Source: JAKCDU01 sp035551615 (lineage in GTDB: Bacteria; Actinomycetota; Acidimicrobiia; Acidimicrobiales; Palsa-688). From it: a DNA stretch of 64,000 bases. Below are positions 50,788-59,202 of the stretch, one piece after another. The translations under genes and the position numbers were made by a program. The DNA is taken from positions 1-64,000 of the forward strand of contig DASZNC010000070.1 in assembly GCA_035551615.1 (NCBI GenBank), given 5' to 3'. Each line of letters starts with the position of its first letter. The stretch's first letter is position 1. The notes under the pieces were generated by a model. It was not told the origin of the DNA and did not search any database. It saw nothing but the letters and a program-made list of their open reading frames with translations.

Positions 50788-52257
50788 TCACAGCGCCGGC
50801 CAGGCCACCGCCTTGGTCTCGAGGTACTGCTCGAAACCGGCCGTGCCGTTCTGGCGGCCGACCCCGCTGTGCTTGTACCCGCCGAAGGGAACATCGGCGC
50901 CGACCGGGCCGCCGCCGTTGACACTCATGACGCCGGTGCGGATGCGCCGGGCCACGGCCATCGACCGCTCGAGTGAACCGGAGTACACCCCACCGGCCAG
51001 CCCGTAGACGCTGTCGTTGGCGATCCGAACGGCATCGTCATCGTCGTCGAACGGGATGACCACGAGGACAGGACCGAAGATCTCCTCCTGGGCGATGGTC
51101 ATCGAGTTGTCGACGTCGGTGAACATGGTGGGCTCGACGTACCAGCCCTTGTCCAGATGCGCCGGGCGCCCGCCCCCGAGCCGGAGGGTGGCGCCCTCCG
51201 CCCGACCCTTCTCGATGTAGCCCAGGATCCGTTGCCGCTGTTTCTCGGAGATGACCGGGCCCATCATCACGTCCGGGCGTTGCGGATCGCCGTAGGGCAC
51301 ATGGGCCATGGCCTGATCGAGCAGCGCCACCCCTTCGGCATAGCGGGACCGGGGGAGGAGCATGCGGGTCTGGATGGCGCAACCCTGGCCTGCGTGGAAG
51401 CAGACGGCCAGGCCGGCCAGGACGGCGGTGCCCAGGTCGGCGTCTTCGAGGACGATGGTCGCCGACTTGCCGCCCAACTCCAGGAACAGGCGCTTCAGGC
51501 TGGCACTGCCCTTCTCCATGATCCTCTTGCCGACAGCGGTGGAACCGGTGAACGAGATCAGGTCCACCGCCGGCGAGAGGGTGAGCTCCTCGCCGACCAG
51601 GTGGTCGGAGGAGGTCACCACATTGAACACGCCAGCCGGGATCTCGGTCTGCTCGGCCACCAACCGGCCCAGCCGGGTGGCGTTCCACGGCGTGTCCGGC
51701 GCCGGCTTCAGGATCATCGTGTTGCCCGTCGCCAGGGCCTGCCCGACCTTGTTGAGGGTCACTTCGAGGGGGAAGTTCCAGGGCACGATGGCGCCCACGA
51801 CGCCGACCGGCTCCTTCCACACCCGGCGGTGGTTGGGCGTGCCCCGCATGTCGGGGGCGTCACCCAGATCGGCGTCCCACTCGAACTCGTCGATCAGCTT
51901 GGCCGGGTAGCGGAGAGCGCCTTCGAGAGGTCCGTCGAGCTGGGGCCCCATCGTGCTCATCCGGGGGCACCCGACCTCCAGGATGAGTTCCTCCCGGAAG
52001 TCCTCGCGCTCGCTCTCCAACGCCGCCTGCAATTGTTCCAGGCACCTTTGGCGAAACGCCCGGTCGGTCGACCAGGAGGTCTCGTCGAACGCCCGGCGGG
52101 CGGCGGCGATGGCGGTGCGCATGTCGTCGGCCGAGCCGTCGGCCACCTCGCCGAGCGGCTCCTCGGTCGCCGGGTTGACATTGGTGAATGTCCGTCCGGC
52201 TCCGGCTTCGACCAGCCGGCCGTCGATCAGCATGCGGAGTTCGTGGTCGGTCGGCAT
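50788..52257 (-). CDS. Aldehyde dehydrogenase (NAD(P)-dependent)
   Basis: 489 residues, the typical length. Catalytic Cys in FHAGQGCAIQTRM, general-base Glu in LELGGKSATIVLEDADLG, and the cofactor segment VVGAIVPWNFPLEVTLNKVGQALATGNTMILKPAPDTPWNATRLG are all present. It lies two bases after the binding-protein gene, so the operon should be controlled by the two operators upstream of that gene. It probably oxidises an aldehyde intermediate of the pathway encoded here. Confidence 0.92.
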   Translation of the reverse strand: MPTDHELRMLIDGRLVEAGAGRTFTNVNPATEEPLGEVADGSADDMRTAIAAARRAFDETSWSTDRAFRQRCLEQLQAALESEREDFREELILEVGCPRMSTMGPQLDGPLEGALRYPAKLIDEFEWDADLGDAPDMRGTPNHRRVWKEPVGVVGAIVPWNFPLEVTLNKVGQALATGNTMILKPAPDTPWNATRLGRLVAEQTEIPAGVFNVVTSSDHLVGEELTLSPAVDLISFTGSTAVGKRIMEKGSASLKRLFLELGGKSATIVLEDADLGTAVLAGLAVCFHAGQGCAIQTRMLLPRSRYAEGVALLDQAMAHVPYGDPQRPDVMMGPVISEKQRQRILGYIEKGRAEGATLRLGGGRPAHLDKGWYVEPTMFTDVDNSMTIAQEEIFGPVLVVIPFDDDDDAVRIANDSVYGLAGGVYSGSLERSMAVARRIRTGVMSVNGGGPVGADVPFGGYKHSGVGRQNGTAGFEQYLETKAVAWPAL

Positions 52258-52259
52258 CG

Positions 52260-53486
52260 CTAGACCGACTTACCCGGGATCTCCGTGCCGCAGATGGGAT
52301 CGGCGCCCGACACCAACTGGAAGGTGGAACCCGAGAGGCGGACCACGTACAGGCAGCCGTCCACGCCGATGGCGGTGGAGTTGCGGTCGGCCATGCTCAG
52401 GGTGTGGCTGCCGAGCAGGCCCCAGGCGTCGAAGTTCGTGACCCCGTTCAGCGCCGAGATCAGCGCCGCATGCGACGGGTTGGCACCAGCTGTCTTCAGC
52501 CCGGCGACCAGTAGCGCGACCGAGGCGTAACCGGCGTATTCCCCGTAGGTCGGGTCACCATTGACGCCGGCCGCCGACAGTGCCGTCTGGAACTGCTTGG
52601 TCGCCGTCGTCTGCATCTCGACCGGTTCGAAACTGAGCGAGAAGAAGACGCCCTGCCCGGTCTGGAGAGCACCCGGTCCGGCCTGGCTGATGTCGCCGCC
52701 GTAACCGTCCGGGAACAGCGCCACCTTGGGGTTGTCGCCCGCCTGTCGCATGGCCGTGATCAACGAGAAGCTGGTGTTGGGATCGGTCTCTGAGACCACG
52801 CCGTTCACCCCGTGGTCCTTCATGGCGATGGCGACCGGTTGGACGTTCGTGCTGCCGAAGGCGAAGTTGGAGTCGATGTAGCCGACCTGCAGCCCGGCCG
52901 CTTGGGCCGACACGCCGGTGGCCTTGGCCGAATTGGCCGATTGCGGCGAGATCCCGTAGCCGACGGCGCCCACCGAGGTAACCCCCTCCATCTTGAAGAA
53001 GGCGCCCCCGGTGGTCGACACCTTGGTGGAATCGAGGAATCCGTAGACCGAGAACATGTTCGTGTCGCCGATCCACTCCGACCCGTCCTCGGCCACGCCG
53101 ATGACCGGAATCCCCTGCTTCTTCAGATAGGGGGCGGCCAGCAGGGTGAGCGACGAGACGGCCAGTACGGCGCTCACGTGGTCCTGCTCGACGAGCGTCT
53201 GGGCCGCAGACAGGGCGCCGGAGGGTGACGATTCCGTATCGGCCTGCACGAACTTGATGTGGTAGCCCTGCTGGGCGGCCAGGGAGATACCGGCCTGCAC
53301 CCCGAGCGGGCTGGTCTTGTTACCCGAGGCGGCCAACCCGGTGAAGTCGCCCAACAGGCCGACGGTGATGGTCTCTCCCGACCCACCGCCGCCACCGCCG
53401 GACGAAGTCGACTTCGATGAGCCGCATCCGGCGGCCACGGTGGCCAGCGCCACCGCACCGACCAGCAACTTGGACGTTCTGGACAT
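52260..53486 (-). CDS. ABC substrate-binding lipoprotein (branched-chain type)
   Basis: 408 residues from ATG 53486, with GGGGGGTT seven bases upstream. The lipobox is VAAGC (lipidated Cys21), followed by a Gly/Ser-rich linker. The periplasmic-binding-protein type I fold of LivK-like proteins is shown by TITVGLLGDFTGLAASGN, GALSAAQTLVEQDHVSAVLA and AEYAGYASVALL-type segments (here GEYAGYASVALLVAGLKTAG). No permease or ATPase gene is nearby, so it either pairs with a distant transporter or acts as a sensor. It starts an operon with the aldehyde dehydrogenase and has two operators upstream. Confidence 0.88.
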   Translation of the reverse strand: MSRTSKLLVGAVALATVAAGCGSSKSTSSGGGGGGSGETITVGLLGDFTGLAASGNKTSPLGVQAGISLAAQQGYHIKFVQADTESSPSGALSAAQTLVEQDHVSAVLAVSSLTLLAAPYLKKQGIPVIGVAEDGSEWIGDTNMFSVYGFLDSTKVSTTGGAFFKMEGVTSVGAVGYGISPQSANSAKATGVSAQAAGLQVGYIDSNFAFGSTNVQPVAIAMKDHGVNGVVSETDPNTSFSLITAMRQAGDNPKVALFPDGYGGDISQAGPGALQTGQGVFFSLSFEPVEMQTTATKQFQTALSAAGVNGDPTYGEYAGYASVALLVAGLKTAGANPSHAALISALNGVTNFDAWGLLGSHTLSMADRNSTAIGVDGCLYVVRLSGSTFQLVSGADPICGTEIPGKSV

Positions 53487-53535
53487 CTGGCTAACCCCCC
53501 GGTTGGACGCGTGTCGGCGGTCCGGCATGGACCGT

Positions 53536-53555
53536 ACTTGACGTCGATGTTAAAT
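53536..53555. promoter_or_regulatory. Operator copy A (TTGACGTCGNTGTYAAA type)
   Basis: ACTTGACGTCGATGTTAAAT, about 50 bp upstream of the binding-protein start. It matches the perfect copy at 61510-61529 in most positions of both arms. Confidence 0.65.
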
Positions 53556-53566
53556 ATAGCGGGACA

Positions 53567-53586
53567 TTATGACTTCGACGTCAATA
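53567..53586. promoter_or_regulatory. Operator copy B, inverted relative to copy A
   Basis: Reverse complement reads TATTGACGTCGAAGTCATAA. With copy A it creates a perfect 10-bp inverted pair, TTGACGTCGA (53538-53547) and TCGACGTCAA (53575-53584). The centres are 31 bp apart, three helical turns. The minus-strand TTGACG (53579-53584) can serve as -35 with GCTATA (53555-53560) as -10, 18-bp spacer, so repressor dimers would flank and cover the promoter. Confidence 0.65.
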
Positions 53587-53611
53587 ATGTAGAGTGCCGG
53601 CGGTGACTGTG

Positions 53612-54352
53612 TCAGCCGGCCGGGCGCGGGGTGACGGTCACGGACGGGATGACGGCGTGGCGGCCAATCACCAGGTCGATGACGGCGAGCAGGTCGCCGA
53701 CGTCCATGAGGGTGCCCGTCAGATAGCCGCGCTGGGCCCAGATGCCCATCACCTCGGCCGCGTACTCCATGTCCCAGTCGTTCGGGAACTCGGTCACGCT
53801 GTCGCCCTCACCGCCGGCGCAGTCGCCCACCACGACCCGGGTGAAGCCGACCGTGGGGTGCTCCGTGCGGAACGAGTCGACCAGCTTGTCCAGCGCCGCC
53901 TTGCTCACGTTGTAGGCCCCGAATCCGGGCCAGGGCGGGGTGAGGGACGCGCTCACCGACGACAGGAAGGCGGCCGCACCGGCCGACTCGGTGAGGTGGG
54001 GGACGGCCGCTGCGGTGATGAGGGCGGCGCCCACCACATTGGTGTCGAACGCCCGGCGCCACACGTCGGCGCCCAGTTCGGTGATGCGACCCAGGGGCCC
54101 GATGCCGGTCGAGTAGATGACCGCGTCGATGCCACCCATGCGCTCGGCCGCCTCCTGCACGGCGGCCCGGCAGGATGCCTCGTCGGTGACATCGCAGCGG
54201 ACCGGGATGGCCCCGGGTCCGGCTTCGCGGGCAGCGTCGTCCAGCCGCTCCACCCGGCGGGCGAGCAGCGCGACCTGGTCGCCGCGCTGGCCCCGATCCA
54301 CGCCAATGCAGCGGCCCAGCCCGCTCGATGCCCCGACGACTACGACTCTCAT
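53612..54352 (-). CDS. Short-chain dehydrogenase/reductase
   Basis: 246 residues. Cofactor motif VVVVGASSGLGRCIG, active site SSVSASLTPPWPGFGAYNVSKAAL with Ser, Tyr and Lys, and NNAG-like region replaced by YSTGIGPLG. It oxidises or reduces a hydroxyl/ketone with NAD(P). It diverges from the DUF35-thiolase gene and precedes the binding-protein operon on the same strand, separated by 125 bp that hold the two operators. Confidence 0.9.
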   Translation of the reverse strand: MRVVVVGASSGLGRCIGVDRGQRGDQVALLARRVERLDDAAREAGPGAIPVRCDVTDEASCRAAVQEAAERMGGIDAVIYSTGIGPLGRITELGADVWRRAFDTNVVGAALITAAAVPHLTESAGAAAFLSSVSASLTPPWPGFGAYNVSKAALDKLVDSFRTEHPTVGFTRVVVGDCAGGEGDSVTEFPNDWDMEYAAEVMGIWAQRGYLTGTLMDVGDLLAVIDLVIGRHAVIPSVTVTPRPAG

Positions 54353-54438
54353 CCGATACGACTCCAGTGCTCGGCCGCAATGGCTCCAACGGTCGCCCGG
54401 ACGCTAACGGAAACCAAGACCCTGTGGGGAGGCCGCAA

Positions 54439-56124
54439 ATGACGATCCTGACGATGGACGGGTGCACCCGCCCGCTGCCCGTCGTGGACGACGACAACCG
54501 CGATTACTGGGAAGCGGGGGCGGAGGGAATGCTCTCGTTCGCCAGTTGCGCCGGGTGTGATGCGCTGCTGCATCCGCCCGTGCCGGTCTGCCGCTACTGC
54601 CGGTCATCGGAGCAGGCACGACGGATGGTGCCGGGCGACGGGGTGGTCATCGGCTACTCGGTGAACCATCAGCTGTGGGACCCCCGCTTCCCTCCGCCGT
54701 ACTGCGTCGCGGTCGTCGCCCTCGACGCCGACCCGCGGGTGCGGATCACCACGAACATCGTCGACGTGGCCGAGAGCGATCTCGAGGTGGGTATGCGGGT
54801 GACGCCCCGTTTCGAGCAGCAAGAGGACGTGTGGATTCCCCTGTACGTGCCGGCCGGTGGTGGCGGAGATCTGCCCGACGACGAGATCGACCCGGCGCAG
54901 CACCGCCGGTCGGTGCGCCCGATGGTGCGTACCGACCGCTTCGAGGAGCGGGTCGCCATCACCGGGATCGGCAAGTCGCAGATCGGCCGGCGCCTGATGC
55001 GGCCGCCACTCTCCCTCACCATCGACGCGGTGCGGGCCGCCGTAGCCGACGCCGGGCTCACCTTCGAGGACATCGACGGGCTGTCCACCTACCCGGGCAA
55101 CACGACCGTCGGAGGTTTCGGCGAGGGCGGGATCACCGCCCTCGAAGACGCCCTCGGTTTGCGACCGACCTGGTACAACGGAGGCGCCGAGACCTTCGGT
55201 CCGGCCGGTTCGGTGATCGCCGCCATGATGGCCGTGGCCGCCGGCCTGGCCCGCCACGTCCTCTGCTTCCGCACCGTCTGGCAGGCGACCTACGCAGCGC
55301 AGCTGCGGGCCGGATCGGGGGGTGGCGGCAACCCGTACGGCATGGGTCAGGGCGGCGGTCGGGTCCCCGGCTACAGCGGGCCCTACGGAGAGGGATCGGC
55401 GGCCATCCCGCTGGCCATCAGAGCCTCCAACCACTTCGCCCGGTACGGCACCACCAGGGAGACCCTCGGCTGGATCGCCGTGACCGAAAGGACCAACGCC
55501 GGGCTCAACCCGGACGCCGTCTACCGCGACCCGATGACGATGGACGACTACCTGTCGGCCCGCTTGATCGCCTCACCGCTGGGTCTGTACGACTGCGACG
55601 TGCCGGCCGACGGTTCGGTGGCGGTGATCGTGTCCGCCGTCGAGACGGCCCGCGACCTCCGGTCTCAGCCGGTCTTCGTCGAGGCGGTCGGCACCCAACT
55701 GACCGAGCGGGTGGCGTGGGACCAGTCGACCATGACCCACGAGCCCCACTCCCTCGGTCCGTCGGCCCACCTCTGGACCCGCACGTCGTTGACGGCGGCC
55801 GACGTGGATGTGGCCCTCCTCTACGACGGGTTCAGTTTCAACTGCCTGTCGTGGCTCGAGGGGCTCGGCTTCTGCGGCATCGGTGAGGCCAAGGACTTCC
55901 TCGCCGGTGGCCGGAACATCGCCCGGGAGGGTGGGGTGGTCGCCCTCAACCCCCACGGCGGCCAACTGTCGGCCGGGCGGACCCACGGCATGGGCTTCGT
56001 GCACGAGGCCGTGGTCCAGCTGCGCGGCGACGGCGGCGCCCGCCAGGTGGACGGCGCCCGGGTGGCCGTGGTCAGCAGCGGGGGCCTGACCCCGGCCGGG
56101 GTGATCCTCCTGCGGGGCGCCTGA
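54439..56124 (+). CDS. DUF35 (OB-fold/zinc-ribbon)-thiolase fusion
   Basis: 561 residues from ATG 54439 with GGGGAGG six bases upstream. Residues about 20-150 are a DUF35 protein: a rubredoxin-like zinc knuckle C37-x2-C40-x10-C51-x2-C54, then an OB-fold (GVVIGYSVNHQLW; RVRITTNIVDV). Residues about 170-561 are a thiolase-fold SCP-x/Ltp2-like domain beginning ERVAITGIGKSQIGRRL, with NPHGGQLSAGRTHGMGFVHEA near the end. In steroid catabolism the separate proteins ChsH2 (DUF35) and Ltp2 form a retro-aldolase; here they are one chain. The next gene starts on its stop codon (TGATG). Retro-aldol cleavage of a CoA-bound side chain is the best guess. Confidence 0.85.
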   Translation: MTILTMDGCTRPLPVVDDDNRDYWEAGAEGMLSFASCAGCDALLHPPVPVCRYCRSSEQARRMVPGDGVVIGYSVNHQLWDPRFPPPYCVAVVALDADPRVRITTNIVDVAESDLEVGMRVTPRFEQQEDVWIPLYVPAGGGGDLPDDEIDPAQHRRSVRPMVRTDRFEERVAITGIGKSQIGRRLMRPPLSLTIDAVRAAVADAGLTFEDIDGLSTYPGNTTVGGFGEGGITALEDALGLRPTWYNGGAETFGPAGSVIAAMMAVAAGLARHVLCFRTVWQATYAAQLRAGSGGGGNPYGMGQGGGRVPGYSGPYGEGSAAIPLAIRASNHFARYGTTRETLGWIAVTERTNAGLNPDAVYRDPMTMDDYLSARLIASPLGLYDCDVPADGSVAVIVSAVETARDLRSQPVFVEAVGTQLTERVAWDQSTMTHEPHSLGPSAHLWTRTSLTAADVDVALLYDGFSFNCLSWLEGLGFCGIGEAKDFLAGGRNIAREGGVVALNPHGGQLSAGRTHGMGFVHEAVVQLRGDGGARQVDGARVAVVSSGGLTPAGVILLRGA

Positions 56125-56984
56125 TGACGTGGGGCGACGCCGCCGACCTCATCGACATCCTCGACGTGCGGCCGGCCGGCCCGCTCGAATATCTCAGCGT
56201 GGTGCGGGGTGATTCCCGTCGCCCGGTCGTCGAAGGCAGCCAGATGCTGGGCCAGGCCATCGTGGCCGCCGGGCGCCACACTCCGTCCCGGAGGCCGGTG
56301 TCGACGCACATGCTGTTCCTGAGAGCGGCCGACGCCCGGCTCCCGCTGGGGTTCACCCTGGCCGAGTTGGCGACCGGCCGGACCTTCGACGGCCTGGCCG
56401 CCGATGTCCACCAGGCCGGCCGGCGGGTGGCCCACGGGGCCGTCCTCTTGGACCGGACCGACGACGATCTCATCAGCCATGGCCACCGCCGCCCGGACGT
56501 CGGCGATCCCGACGACGCCGAGCCGTTCGACATGGGCGTGTCCGGCCGGGAGATCCGGGTCGTCGACGGGGCGTACACGGGCGATCCCGACGCCCCGGTC
56601 GGGCCCCCGGTGCTGGACGTGTGGGTGCGGTTCGATTCGGTGCCCGACGACCAGTGCCTGCACGACGCCCTGCTGGCCCAGTTCACCGGGCACATGTCCA
56701 TCGCCGCCGCCCTCCGGCCCCACCCCGGTGTGGGCCAGGACCAGGCCCACCGCACGCTGTCGACCGCAGTCAACGCCATCTCCCTGTCGTTGCACGCGCC
56801 GGTCCGGGCCGACCGGTGGATGCTGTACCACCATGAGTCGACGTTCGCCGGGTCCGGCATGACCCACAGTTCCTGCACTGTGCACGACGAGGAAGGGACC
56901 CTGCTGGCGTCGTTCTCGACCAATTGCATGGTCCGGCGCTTCGCCGCCGCCGCCGGGCCGGTCGACGGGACGACGGCGCTGTGA
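56124..56984 (+). CDS. TesB-like acyl-CoA thioesterase
   Basis: 286 residues, translationally coupled to the fusion gene. The double hot-dog fold shows in VVEGSQMLGQAIVAAGRHTPSRRPVSTHMLFLRAADARLPL and, in the second half, FTGHMSIAAALRPHPGVGQDQAHRTLSTAVNAISLSLHAPVRADRWMLYHHES. It resembles acyl-CoA thioesterase II, which hydrolyses acyl-CoA to free acid and CoA, perhaps to relieve CoA sequestration in the pathway. Confidence 0.83.
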   Translation: MTWGDAADLIDILDVRPAGPLEYLSVVRGDSRRPVVEGSQMLGQAIVAAGRHTPSRRPVSTHMLFLRAADARLPLGFTLAELATGRTFDGLAADVHQAGRRVAHGAVLLDRTDDDLISHGHRRPDVGDPDDAEPFDMGVSGREIRVVDGAYTGDPDAPVGPPVLDVWVRFDSVPDDQCLHDALLAQFTGHMSIAAALRPHPGVGQDQAHRTLSTAVNAISLSLHAPVRADRWMLYHHESTFAGSGMTHSSCTVHDEEGTLLASFSTNCMVRRFAAAAGPVDGTTAL

Positions 56985-57027
56985 GCCCGCGCCGCGGGCG
57001 GGGGACAGCACCGGAGCGGGTGCGCAG

Positions 57028-57732
57028 ATGAGCCTGACCACCGGCCGGGGGCCGCTCAGCGCCCATCCGGCCGGCCGTTTCGACGTATCCATCCCCGCAC
57101 CGGTCACCTACGCCGAGCCGTTCCGGCGCCGGGTCACGGCCGTGCGGGACGGCATCGTCGTGGTCGACAGCGAGCAGGTCGCCCTCGTGCACCGGCCGGG
57201 CGGGCCGCCCACCTGGGCCTTCCCGGAGGCCGACGTGCGCGATGTGGAAACCGTGGCCGTGCCGCTGCTGCCTGGTTTTGTCGTGGTGGCGTGGGGGGCC
57301 GTCGACGGGTGGTTCGAGGAGGGCGCACCGGTGCACATGCACCCGCGCAATCCGTACCACCGGGTGGACGTGATAGCCACCCGACGCCGGCTACGCGTCG
57401 AGCTCCTGGGTCTGGAGTTGGTGAACACCGACGACACGGTGGTGGTCTACGAGACGGCGCTGGAACCGCTGCTGTACGTGGCCAAGGACTGCGTCCTGCC
57501 GGCGGACGTGCTCGAGCCCAGCCGGACGACCACGTACTGCCCCTACAAGGGGGTGGCGTCGTACTGGTCGGCCCGGGTGGGCGACCGCGAGGTGGTCGAC
57601 GTGGCCTGGTCGTACGAGGATCCGCTGCCCGAGTGCACGGGCATCCGGGGGCTGCTGGCCTTCTATCCCGACCGGGCCCGGGTCACCCAGGACCTACCGC
57701 CGGCGGCGTCGGTGTTCGGTCGACGGGGTTGA
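57028..57732 (+). CDS. DUF427-domain protein
   Basis: 234 residues. The C-terminal 120 residues hold a DUF427 unit (TTYCPYKGVASYWSARVGDREVVDVAWSYEDPLPECTGIRGLLAFY), and an earlier related half begins YAEPFRRRVTAVRDGIVVVDSEQV. These beta-rich proteins are frequent in actinobacteria and have no assigned activity. It follows the thioesterase by 43 bp on the same strand and is probably in its operon. Confidence 0.88.
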   Translation: MSLTTGRGPLSAHPAGRFDVSIPAPVTYAEPFRRRVTAVRDGIVVVDSEQVALVHRPGGPPTWAFPEADVRDVETVAVPLLPGFVVVAWGAVDGWFEEGAPVHMHPRNPYHRVDVIATRRRLRVELLGLELVNTDDTVVVYETALEPLLYVAKDCVLPADVLEPSRTTTYCPYKGVASYWSARVGDREVVDVAWSYEDPLPECTGIRGLLAFYPDRARVTQDLPPAASVFGRRG

Positions 57733-57807
57733 GCCCGTTCCGCGGCCGGCGGCGGTAGCCGGTCGTCGGTGGGGCGGGCGCCCCTTCAGGATCAAATACA
57801 TCGAAGA

Positions 57808-57846
57808 GTGTGCAAAGTTGCGGATATAGTCCGCAACTTTGCACAC
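57808..57846. repeat. Perfect 17-bp inverted repeat (hairpin)
   Basis: GTGTGCAAAGTTGCGGA (57808-57824), a TATAG loop, and TCCGCAACTTTGCACAC (57830-57846), without a mismatch. It lies in the 241-bp gap between the convergent DUF427 and P450 genes, in an AT-richer island. No T-tract follows on either strand. It may be a bidirectional terminator or part of a mobile or regulatory element. Confidence 0.85.
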
Positions 57847-57913
57847 GCCTCCCGGCGGGTGGCGGTTTGGGGGGCGACCGCCCCGGCGGCCGACCGGCTC
57901 CGGGGGGCACCGG

Positions 57914-57953
57914 CCCGCCGACCTGACCGGCCCGCCGGTCTGACCAGCCCGCC
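57914..57953. repeat. Imperfect 17-bp tandem repeat
   Basis: CCCGCCGACCTGACCGG (57914-57930), CCCGCCGGTCTGACCAG (57931-57947) and a partial third CCCGCC, just before the P450 3' end. Noncoding; probably slippage. Confidence 0.6.
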
Positions 57954-57973
57954 CCGGTGCCGGCGTGCGTCCG

Positions 57974-59173
57974 TCAGGATGTGGTGACGGGCAGGCTCTC
58001 CCAGCCCCGCACCGTAGAGGTGTGGGCCTGCACCGCCTTCTCCCCGTCGACCTCCCAGGTCGGGAAGCGTCGGAGCACCTCCTCCAGGGCGATCCGGCCC
58101 TCCAGGCGGGCCAGGTGGCTGCCCAGGCAGAAATGGATGCCGTACCCGAAGGTCAGGTGGTGGCCGATCTGGCGATGGATGTCGAAGCGGTCGGGGTCGT
58201 CGAACTTGCGCTCGTCCCGGTTGCCCGAGGCGTTCAGCAGCACCATGATGTTGTCGGCCGGCACCGTCTGGCCGTAGTACTCGACGTCCCTGGTGATGTA
58301 GCGGGACTGGACGGGCGACGGCGCTTCGTAGCGCAGTAGTTCCTCGATGGCGTTGGGGATGAGCGACGGATCGGCGACCAGTTCGGCCCGCTGGTCGGGG
58401 TTCTCGGCCAGCACCTTGCCGGCCCAGCCGATCAGCCGGGTCGTGGTCTCGTTGCCGGCGCCGGCCAGCAGGCCGACGTAGTTGAGCACTTCCTCCCGGG
58501 TCAACTTGCGGACGGTGCCGGTGACATCCTCGAACTCGGCGTTCAACAGTTCGGTCATCAGGTCGTCGGAGGGGTGCTCGGCCCGCCAGTCGATGTACTC
58601 GCCGAAGGCGGCGTGCGTGCCGGGGGAGTAGTCGGCGCTCAACTCGGGCATCACGCCTTCTTCCAGCCGCAGTCCCTTGTCCAGCTGGTCGCGGATGGCC
58701 TGCTGGTCGGCCTCGGGGATGCCGAGGAGCATGCCGATGGTCTTCATCGGCATCGGGGCGCCCAGGTCGGCGATGAAGTCGAAGCCGCCGCTGCCAACCA
58801 GGTGGTCGAGGGACTTGGCACAGAAGTCGCGGACCTTGGGTTCTATCTCGGTCATCCGCTTGGGCGTGAACACACGCGACAGGAGGCCACGGTGGTGGTC
58901 GTGGGCGGGCGGGTCCTCGAAGAGGATGGTGCCGGGCGGCATCTCGATGTTCTGTTTGATCATCTCGAGCACCGAACCCTTGCCGGAGATGAAGGTGCGC
59001 CAGTCGACGAGCGCCTTCTCCACGTCGTCGAAGCGGCTCAGGGCCCAGAAGTCGTAGCGCTCGTTATAATAGAGCGGCGCCTCGTCACGGAGGCGCTTCC
59101 ACGTCGGATACGGATCGGTGTCGATGGTGTGGTCGTACGGGTCGTAGTACGCCTCGGCAACGGTTTCGCTCAC
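57974..59173 (-). CDS. Cytochrome P450
   Basis: 399 residues from GTG 59173, with GGGAGG five to six bases upstream. The I-helix motif is LLAGAGNETTTRLIGWA, the ExxR region LLRYEAPSPVQSRY, and the haem loop FGYGIHFCLGSHLARLEG with Cys349 as ligand. It is a soluble actinobacterial P450 needing ferredoxin and reductase, neither of which is in the window. It is likely to hydroxylate the hydrophobic substrate of this cluster. It follows the minus-strand amidohydrolase by 29 bp and may share its transcript. Confidence 0.95.
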   Translation of the reverse strand: MSETVAEAYYDPYDHTIDTDPYPTWKRLRDEAPLYYNERYDFWALSRFDDVEKALVDWRTFISGKGSVLEMIKQNIEMPPGTILFEDPPAHDHHRGLLSRVFTPKRMTEIEPKVRDFCAKSLDHLVGSGGFDFIADLGAPMPMKTIGMLLGIPEADQQAIRDQLDKGLRLEEGVMPELSADYSPGTHAAFGEYIDWRAEHPSDDLMTELLNAEFEDVTGTVRKLTREEVLNYVGLLAGAGNETTTRLIGWAGKVLAENPDQRAELVADPSLIPNAIEELLRYEAPSPVQSRYITRDVEYYGQTVPADNIMVLLNASGNRDERKFDDPDRFDIHRQIGHHLTFGYGIHFCLGSHLARLEGRIALEEVLRRFPTWEVDGEKAVQAHTSTVRGWESLPVTTS

Positions 59174-59202
59174 TTCATCCTCCCGGTCAGCGGTGGTCAA
59201 CC

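Noticed and set aside
57808..57846. Classical rho-independent terminator
   Set aside because: No T-run on either side, and the stem has ordinary GC content. Terminator function stays possible, so it is listed as a repeat.
57808..57846. ParB (parS) or replication-origin site
   Set aside because: The sequence does not match the parS consensus, and no parAB, dnaA or DnaA-box cluster is near.
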